Of a stretch of 12,897 nucleotides of DNA, positions 7,966 to 12,897 are shown piece after piece. The translations under genes were made by a program, and so were the position numbers. The notes under the pieces were generated by a model, which was given only the letters and a program-made list of their open reading frames with translations, searched no databases and had not been told where the DNA came from. Source of the stretch: an uncultured Lachnospiraceae bacterium (GTDB lineage: Bacteria > Bacillota_A > Clostridia > Lachnospirales > Lachnospiraceae); assembly GCA_902795715.1 (NCBI GenBank), contig CADBME010000069.1:1-12897 (forward strand). The letters run 5' to 3'. Position 1 is the first letter of the stretch; each line of letters opens with the position of its first letter.

Positions 7966-8565
7966 ATGAATAAAGAAAGAAAGGCGCATGTAGAACGCAT
8001 TACCAAGGAAACCCGTATCCGGCTGGACCTGAATCTGGACGGATCCGGACAGTGCCAGGTTGACACCGGCATCGGTTTTTTTGATCATATGCTCAACAGT
8101 TTTGCCAGACATGGCTTTTTTGATCTGGCATGTAAGGTGGAGGGAGACCTTCTTGTGGATTGCCACCATACCATAGAAGATACCGGAATTGTCCTGGGAC
8201 AGGCCATACGGGAGGCCTGTGGTGACAAAAAAGGGATCCGAAGATACGGCAGTGCCATCATCCCCATGGATGAAAGTCTGGTCCTCGGGGCGGTTGATCT
8301 GTCCGGACGGCCTTATCTGGTCTGTGATCTGCCTTTTAGTGTGGAGCGAATCGGAAGCTTTGATACCGAGATGGCCAGGGAATTCTTTTACGCCCTGTCC
8401 TATTCATCAGCTATGAATCTCCACCTCAAGCTGATCCACGGTCAGAATAATCATCACATTATGGAAGGAGCTTTCAAGGCTTTTGCCCGTGCTTTAGATG
8501 AGGCGGTCTCCTACGACTCCCGCATTGAAGATGTCCTGTCCACCAAAGGTTCTCTGGCCGAATAG
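7966..8565 (+). CDS. hisB: Imidazoleglycerol-phosphate dehydratase
   Basis: Manganese-dependent enzyme converting imidazole glycerol phosphate to imidazole acetol phosphate. It is the 199-residue monofunctional form without the histidinol-phosphatase domain found in enteric HisB. Diagnostic segments are [16 protein letters not shown] (35-50), [14 protein letters not shown] (65-78) with metal ligands H67, H68 and E71, and [17 protein letters not shown] (161-177) with H163, H164 and E167. The STKG near the C-terminus (192-195) is also typical. The start follows GGGAGG at 7952-7957. hisIE begins 40 bases after the stop. Confidence 0.98.
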   Translation: MNKERKAHVERITKETRIRLDLNLDGSGQCQVDTGIGFFDHMLNSFARHGFFDLACKVEGDLLVDCHHTIEDTGIVLGQAIREACGDKKGIRRYGSAIIPMDESLVLGAVDLSGRPYLVCDLPFSVERIGSFDTEMAREFFYALSYSSAMNLHLKLIHGQNNHHIMEGAFKAFARALDEAVSYDSRIEDVLSTKGSLAE

Positions 8566-8590
8566 AAGAAGACCTGAATATAATTTAGTT

Positions 8591-8596
8591 GAGGAG
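8591..8596 (+). promoter_or_regulatory. Ribosome binding site fixing the hisIE start
   Basis: GAGGAG sits 9 bases before the ATG at 8606. It supports that start over an in-frame ATG at 8498, which lies within hisB, lacks a good site, and would add 36 Arg/Pro-rich residues unlike the rest of the protein. Confidence 0.8.
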
Positions 8597-8605
8597 CAGA
8601 TTATT

Positions 8606-9883
8606 ATGAGCAATACAATGAGCCTGGCTGGCCGGGTCTTTCCCGGAAATGTTGCAGAAGAAGCGGTCTGGTATGACAACTGTGGTGCTGACTGCCTCTT
8701 TTTTCTGGATGAGGGATCCTTTGACGGTATGCCGGGGGACATGAAAACCATCAAGGCCGTTACTGCCGCTGCCGACATTCCCCTGATCGTGTGCGGTAAG
8801 GTAAAGCGGTTTGAAGATATTAAAAAAATGATTTATGCCGGAGCCCGGACAGTCGTCGTCCGTGAGGAGGATGAGGTCGATCCGGAGGAGATCCGACAGG
8901 CAGCCGGCCGCTTCGGGTCGGACCGGCTTTTCCTGGAAATCAGGACCGATAAGGGCCTGGAAGATCTGGAAAGCCTGCTGGAAAAAAGCCGGTCCATGAC
9001 AGGTAAAGACGGATTCGGAGGTATTCTTGTTGGGGGGGACCTGTCCCTTCCGGCCCATGCCCGGGCACTTGACTACCTCAGGGTCCACCTGGATTGCCCG
9101 GTTTACGGAATGGCCCGGTCCGGGGATGCAGAGGAGATCGCCGTTGCTGCCAAAATGTCCATGGCAGACGGATTGATTCTTGACATTTCCCGGCAAGTGG
9201 ATATGATGGAAATCAAGCAGTTTCTAAAAGGACATCAGATTCCGGTCAATACTTTTGAGAGTACGGTGGATTTTGACTCCTTTAAGCTTAACAGCGAGGG
9301 CATGATCCCCTGTATCACTCAGGATTACAGGACAGGGCAGGTTCTGATGATGGCTTATATGACCAGAGAATCTTTTGAAAAGACCCTGGCTACCGGAAGG
9401 ATGACCTACTACAGCAGAAGTCGAAAAGAACTGTGGACCAAGGGGGATACTTCGGGCCATTATCAGTATGTCAAGTCTTTAAGTATAGACTGCGATAAGG
9501 ATACCATCCTGGCCAAAGTCGCCCAGATCGGCGCGGCTTGTCATACAGGGAACCGGTCCTGCTTCTACACAGACCTGGTAAAAAAAGATGTGGATAGCAG
9601 AAATCCACTGGAAATATTCCAGGATGTCTATGACACCATCAAGGACAGGAAAGATCACCCCAAAGAAGGTTCTTATACCAATTATCTCTTCGCCCAGGGA
9701 ATCGACAAGATCCTGAAAAAAGTGGGAGAGGAAGCAACGGAAATCGTGATTGCAGCCAAGAATCCGGATTCCGATGAGCTGAAATATGAAATCTGTGATT
9801 TTTTATATCATATGATGGTCCTGATGGCTGAGCAGGATGTAAGCTGGAAAGAGATTACCGAAGAACTGGCACAGAGACATTAG
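8606..9883 (+). CDS. hisIE: HisIE (phosphoribosyl-AMP cyclohydrolase / phosphoribosyl-ATP pyrophosphatase) with a degenerate HisF-like N-terminal domain
   Basis: A 425-residue fusion; ordinary HisIE is about 200-220. HisI (about 221-325) opens the adenine ring of PR-AMP: it has [13 protein letters not shown] (247-259), WTKGDTSGH, and the metal cluster DCDKD (295-299) with C312 and C319 in [11 protein letters not shown]. HisE (about 336-425) hydrolyses PR-ATP: it shows [13 protein letters not shown] (373-385), then E395, D398 and H402. Both active sites look intact. Residues 1-215 resemble HisF/His[10 protein letters not shown] (27-35) matches the second barrel strand, and [12 protein letters not shown] (101-112) and the closing helix before 'GHQIPVN' also fit. 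But the first-strand catalytic Asp is missing, the second catalytic Asp is replaced (R113 by my alignment), and the phosphate-binding GG turns read CGK and ARSGD. It is probably not a working synthase or isomerase. The HisIE call is firm; the N-terminal assignment is from motif memory. Confidence 0.93.
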   Translation: MSNTMSLAGRVFPGNVAEEAVWYDNCGADCLFFLDEGSFDGMPGDMKTIKAVTAAADIPLIVCGKVKRFEDIKKMIYAGARTVVVREEDEVDPEEIRQAAGRFGSDRLFLEIRTDKGLEDLESLLEKSRSMTGKDGFGGILVGGDLSLPAHARALDYLRVHLDCPVYGMARSGDAEEIAVAAKMSMADGLILDISRQVDMMEIKQFLKGHQIPVNTFESTVDFDSFKLNSEGMIPCITQDYRTGQVLMMAYMTRESFEKTLATGRMTYYSRSRKELWTKGDTSGHYQYVKSLSIDCDKDTILAKVAQIGAACHTGNRSCFYTDLVKKDVDSRNPLEIFQDVYDTIKDRKDHPKEGSYTNYLFAQGIDKILKKVGEEATEIVIAAKNPDSDELKYEICDFLYHMMVLMAEQDVSWKEITEELAQRH

Positions 9884-9893
9884 GAGGTCTTAT

Positions 9894-10031
9894 ATGGGAG
9901 CCCTTGCAGGTGCATTTGTACAGTATCTTGTCACTTTTATTGTTCTTATTGCCACGGCAGTCGCGGGTGCCTTCTGCGGGAAAAAGATCCGTGAAAATAA
10001 AAAGGCAAAAAGTGAGAAAATGAATCAATAA
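9894..10031 (+). CDS. Small single-pass membrane protein, 45 residues
   Basis: The ATG follows a full GGAGG site (9883-9887, overlapping the last base of the hisIE stop) by 6 bases. The frame encodes MGALAGAFVQ, one hydrophobic helix (about 5-27, YLVTFIVLIATAVAGAF), a Cys-Gly-Lys-Lys boundary and a very basic tail (about 30-45, KKIRENKKAKSEKMNQ). The positive-inside rule puts the tail in the cytoplasm. I recall similar small proteins in Lachnospiraceae, sometimes with misleading database names, but cannot verify it here. No function can be assigned. Ribosome site, spacing and protein-like composition make it very likely a real gene, cotranscribed with hisIE and perhaps alaS. Confidence 0.8.
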   Translation: MGALAGAFVQYLVTFIVLIATAVAGAFCGKKIRENKKAKSEKMNQ

Positions 10032-10070
10032 GGACCATCGAAGGATGATGGTTTAAAAAGTATATTATTC

Positions 10071-10076
10071 AGGAGG
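10071..10076 (+). promoter_or_regulatory. Ribosome binding site deciding the alaS TTG start
   Basis: AGGAGG lies 8 bases before TTG at 10085. The next in-frame ATG (10115) has no such site and would cut off the conserved AlaRS N-terminus (KKYGVNELRKMF). Confidence 0.88.
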
Positions 10077-10084
10077 ATAGAGTT

Positions 10085-12724
10085 TTGAAAAAGTATGGAG
10101 TAAATGAGCTTCGAAAAATGTTTTTAGATTTCTTTGAGAGTAAGGGACATCTGATCATGAACAGTTTTTCCCTTGTGCCCCATAATGACAACAGCCTGCT
10201 GCTGATCAATGCGGGTATGGCACCTTTAAAGCCTTATTTTACCGGGCAGGAGATTCCGCCCAGGAGACGGGTAGCCACCTGCCAGAAGTGTATACGTACA
10301 GGCGACATTGAGAATGTCGAAAAAACAGCAAGGCATGGAACATTTTTTGAGATGCTCGGAAATTTCTCCTTCGGAGACTATTTTAAGAAGGAAGCTATCG
10401 CATGGTCCTGGGAGTTCCTGACAGAAACAGTAGGACTGGATCCGAACCGTCTCTATCCTTCCGTTTATCTGGACGATGATGAAGCCTTCGAAATCTGGAG
10501 AGATGATATAGGTATCGCCCCGGAACGAATCTATAAGTTCGGCAAGGAAGATAATTTCTGGGAGCATGGGGCTGGTCCCTGTGGTCCCTGCTCCGAAATC
10601 TACTATGACCGGGGTGAGAAATACGGATGCGGCAAGCCGGACTGCGAGGTCGGCTGTGACTGCGACCGTTATATTGAAGTGTGGAATAATGTTTTTACCC
10701 AGTTTGATAATGATGGTCATAACAATTATACCACCCTGCAGAATAAGAACATTGATACAGGAATGGGTCTGGAGCGTCTTGCTGTTGTTGTCCAGGAAGT
10801 GGATTCCATCTTTGACGTGGATACCATCCGTTCCCTGAGGGACAAAGTCTGTCAGATTGCCGGAAAAACCTACCATGAGACCTATGAGGATGATGTGTCC
10901 ATCCGACTGATCACTGACCATATCCGGTCGGCAACCTTTATGATTTCGGATGGCATTACCCCAAGTAACGAAGGCCGGGGCTATGTCCTGCGCCGTATCA
11001 TCCGCAGGGCTGCCCGCCACGGACGTCTTCTGGGAATCGAAGGAAAGTTCCTGGCCCGGCTGTCAGAGACCGTGATCGAAGGATCAAAGGATGGCTATCC
11101 GGAACTGGAAGAGAAAAAAGAACTGATTTTCAAAGTTCTTACCCAGGAAGAAAACAGCTTTAACAAGACCATCGATCAGGGCCTTAAGATTCTTTCGGAC
11201 TTGGAAGAGAAGATGGAAAAAGAAGGCAGCAGGGAGCTGAACGGTCAGGATGCCTTCCGTCTCTATGACACCTACGGCTTCCCCCTGGACCTTACCCGGG
11301 AAATCCTGGAAGAAAAAGGTATGACAATCGATGAGGAAGGCTTTAAAAAGCTGATGGAAGAGCAGAGAGTCAAGGCCCGTAATGCCAGAAAAGTGACCAA
11401 TTACATGGGTGCTGACGTTACGGTATATGAGTCCATTGATCCTTCAGTCACTACGGAATTCGTAGGTTATGACCACTCCGATTATCAGTCAAAAATTACA
11501 GTTATGACAACCGAAGAAGAGCTGACGGAAGCCCTTTCCGACGGACAGGTAGGAACCATCTTCGTGGAGGCCACTCCCTTCTATGCTACCGGCGGCGGAC
11601 AGCATGCCGATACCGGTATCATTACTTCCGACGAAGGAGAGTTTATTGTCGAAGATACAGTCAAGCTTTTAGGAGACAAGGTGGGTCATATCGGACGTGT
11701 GACCAAAGGCATGTTCAAAAGCGGTGACCTGGTCACACTGGCTATTAACCGGGATCAGAGAGCAAAAACAGCCAAGAACCACAGTGCCACTCATCTGCTG
11801 CAGAAAGCCCTGCGGACTGTGCTTGGTTCCCATGTCGAGCAGAAGGGATCCTATGTAGACCAGGATCGTCTCCGCTTTGACTTCACCCATTTCCAGGCCA
11901 TGACTCCGGAAGAGCTCCGGGCTGTGGAAGACCTGGTCAATGAAAAAATCAGTGAAGATATTCCGGTTGAGACAGCTGTTATGACCATGGATGAAGCCAA
12001 GAAGACAGGAGCCATGGCCCTCTTTGGCGAGAAATACGGAGAGAAGGTCCGTGTCGTCAGCATGGGAGATTTCTCAAAGGAATTCTGTGGGGGAACTCAT
12101 GTAAGCAATACCGGTGACATCCGGTCTTTCAAGATTATCTCAGAAGGCGGTGTCGCAGCCGGCGTACGCCGTGTGGAAGCTCTGACAGCTTCTCATGTGC
12201 TTGATTATTATAAAGATGAGGAAGAGACCCTCCTTGCAGCATCCAGAACTGCAAAGGCCGAGCCTCATAAGCTGGCAGACCGGATTCAGGCTATGCTGGA
12301 TGAGATCAAGGCTCTTTCTTCCGAAAACCAGAAACTGAAAGACCAGATTGCCAAGAGCGAAGTGTCCGATGTGATGGGTAATGCAGTCAAAGCCGGTGAT
12401 TACACCATCCTTCCCGTTTCCGTAAAAGACGTGGATATGAATGCCCTTCGTAATCTGTCAGACGATCTCAAGGTAAAAATCGGCAGTGGCCTGGTCATTC
12501 TGGCATCGGAAAATGACGGCAAGGTCAACTTGATCGTCACTGCTACCGACGATGCTGTTAAAGCCGGAGCTCACGCCGGAAAGATTATCAAAGAGGCTGC
12601 CCGCCTTGTAGGTGGTGGCGGGGGAGGACGTCCCAATATGGCTCAGGCCGGCGGAAAGAACCCGGCAGGAATCCAGGATGCTCTTGATCAGGCTGTGGAA
12701 CTGGCTAAAGGCCAGTTGGTGTAA
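10085..12724 (+). CDS. alaS: Alanine--tRNA ligase
   Basis: Full-length class II synthetase (879 residues) that charges tRNA-Ala in the cytoplasm and hydrolyses mischarged Ser/Gly-tRNA-Ala. The catalytic core (about 1-240) has the conserved N-terminus, the motif 2 region with RHGTFFEMLGNFSFGDYF (83-100), a Cys-rich insert GCGKPDCEVGCDCDRY (181-196) and motif 3 GMGLERLAVV (226-235). The editing domain keeps its zinc ligands: H566 and H570 in HSATH, C668 and H672 in CGGTH. The C-terminal part has a helical linker (about 725-760) and a DHHA1-type C-Ala domain ending in a Gly-rich GGGGGGRPNMAQAGG. Initiation is at TTG, which may moderate expression. No T-box precedes it: only 53 bases separate it from the small membrane-protein gene, so it may be read from the his promoter. 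No clear terminator follows its stop. Confidence 0.98.
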   Translation: MKKYGVNELRKMFLDFFESKGHLIMNSFSLVPHNDNSLLLINAGMAPLKPYFTGQEIPPRRRVATCQKCIRTGDIENVEKTARHGTFFEMLGNFSFGDYFKKEAIAWSWEFLTETVGLDPNRLYPSVYLDDDEAFEIWRDDIGIAPERIYKFGKEDNFWEHGAGPCGPCSEIYYDRGEKYGCGKPDCEVGCDCDRYIEVWNNVFTQFDNDGHNNYTTLQNKNIDTGMGLERLAVVVQEVDSIFDVDTIRSLRDKVCQIAGKTYHETYEDDVSIRLITDHIRSATFMISDGITPSNEGRGYVLRRIIRRAARHGRLLGIEGKFLARLSETVIEGSKDGYPELEEKKELIFKVLTQEENSFNKTIDQGLKILSDLEEKMEKEGSRELNGQDAFRLYDTYGFPLDLTREILEEKGMTIDEEGFKKLMEEQRVKARNARKVTNYMGADVTVYESIDPSVTTEFVGYDHSDYQSKITVMTTEEELTEALSDGQVGTIFVEATPFYATGGGQHADTGIITSDEGEFIVEDTVKLLGDKVGHIGRVTKGMFKSGDLVTLAINRDQRAKTAKNHSATHLLQKALRTVLGSHVEQKGSYVDQDRLRFDFTHFQAMTPEELRAVEDLVNEKISEDIPVETAVMTMDEAKKTGAMALFGEKYGEKVRVVSMGDFSKEFCGGTHVSNTGDIRSFKIISEGGVAAGVRRVEALTASHVLDYYKDEEETLLAASRTAKAEPHKLADRIQAMLDEIKALSSENQKLKDQIAKSEVSDVMGNAVKAGDYTILPVSVKDVDMNALRNLSDDLKVKIGSGLVILASENDGKVNLIVTATDDAVKAGAHAGKIIKEAARLVGGGGGGRPNMAQAGGKNPAGIQDALDQAVELAKGQLV

Positions 12725-12738
12725 AATAAAAAAATCTG

Positions 12739-12768
12739 TTGACGAAAGCACCTGTTTTGTTATATTAT
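12739..12768 (+). promoter_or_regulatory. Promoter of rpsU
   Basis: A near-consensus -35, TTGACG (12739-12744), is followed by an overlapping pair of -10 candidates: TATATT (12761-12766, 16-base spacer) and TATTAT (12763-12768, 18-base spacer). It lies just 14 bases beyond the alaS stop, so alaS transcripts may run on into rpsU as well. Transcription would start near 12775, giving a leader of about 65 bases. Confidence 0.75.
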
Positions 12769-12791
12769 AAATCAGTGCAAAAATACCCGAA

Positions 12792-12818
12792 CAGTTGTAT
12801 TAGCACAATACACAACTG
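12792..12818 (+). promoter_or_regulatory. Leader hairpin next to the rpsU ribosome site
   Basis: CAGTTGT (12792-12798) pairs with ACAACTG (12812-12818). A GTAT/ATAC pairing with a 2-base bulge is an alternative extension. The 3' arm ends exactly at the first G of the GGAGGGAGG ribosome site (12818-12826). No T run follows, so it is not a terminator. A role in translational control of S21 is possible but unproven. Confidence 0.55.
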
Positions 12819-12838
12819 GAGGGAGGTTAGGTGAGTTT

Positions 12839-12897
12839 ATGTCTAGTATTATCGTTAAAGAGAATGAATCCTTAGACAGCGCTCTTCGTCGTTTTAA
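12839..12897 (+). CDS. rpsU: Small ribosomal subunit protein S21 (bS21), N-terminal part, cut by window end
   Basis: Nineteen complete codons give MSSIIVKENESLDSALRRF, the typical start of bS21, a small basic 30S protein near the mRNA exit and anti-Shine-Dalgarno helix. The ribosome site GGAGGGAGG (12818-12826) is 12 bases from the ATG, slightly long. A GTG at 12831 nearer to it is out of frame and gives no S21. The gene continues beyond the window. Confidence 0.93.
   Translation, partial: MSSIIVKENESLDSALRRF

Noticed and set aside
8498..8605. Longer hisIE start overlapping hisB
   Set aside because: The added 36 residues are Arg/Pro-rich, overlap the hisB C-terminus, and lack a good ribosome site; GAGGAG favours 8606.
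10034..10052. ACCATC/GATGGT stem before alaS as a terminator
   Set aside because: Only 6 bp with a 7-base loop, and followed by TTAAAAAG rather than a T run.
1..12897. Mobile elements, tRNA genes, CRISPR arrays, defence systems
   Set aside because: No transposase, integrase, direct-repeat array, tRNA cloverleaf or defence protein motif was seen. The window is mainly housekeeping genes plus an envelope cluster.

Overview
The window looks like chromosomal DNA of a Gram-positive member of the Clostridia, most likely Lachnospiraceae. This is inferred from moderate G+C (near 47% by eye), strong AGGAGG-type ribosome binding sites, a TTG start on alaS, a short HisG paired with HisZ, and a teichoic-acid-type polymerase next to a GT2/DUF2304/GtrA/DUF6020 cell-envelope cluster. 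Every gene I can support lies on the + strand. No RNA gene, insertion sequence, CRISPR array or phage gene is visible.

Region 1 (1-4518) is a cell-envelope glycosylation block. It opens with the 3' end of a CDP-glycerol glycerophosphotransferase-like gene (1-426). A tightly coupled run follows: a GT2 glycosyltransferase (452-1165), a DUF2304 membrane protein (1162-1548), a GtrA-family membrane protein (1535-1966) and a large DUF6020/GT-C-like membrane protein (1963-3930). Three consecutive junctions overlap, two of them by ATGA. This layout fits a three-component system in which GT2 charges a lipid carrier, GtrA flips it, and a multi-spanning transferase decorates an outside polymer. A small bacterial PH-domain protein (4022-4477) closes the block before a perfect 10-bp-stem terminator (4491-4518).

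Region 2 (4541-10031) is a histidine operon behind its own promoter: hisZ, hisG, hisD, hisB, then a hisIE gene. They cover PRPP + ATP condensation (HisZG), steps 2 and 3 (HisE, HisI), the dehydratase step (HisB) and the last two oxidations (HisD). hisA, hisF, hisH, hisC and histidinol phosphatase are absent here. The hisIE product carries about 215 extra N-terminal residues resembling a HisF/HisA TIM barrel whose catalytic Asp and phosphate-binding glycines are lost. This is the most unusual item in the window. A 45-residue single-pass membrane protein (9894-10031) follows hisIE.

Region 3 (10071-12897) holds a full-length alaS started at TTG, then a promoter, a structured leader and the first 19 codons of rpsU (ribosomal protein S21), cut by the window end. 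Neither the his operon nor alaS has room for a T-box leader.
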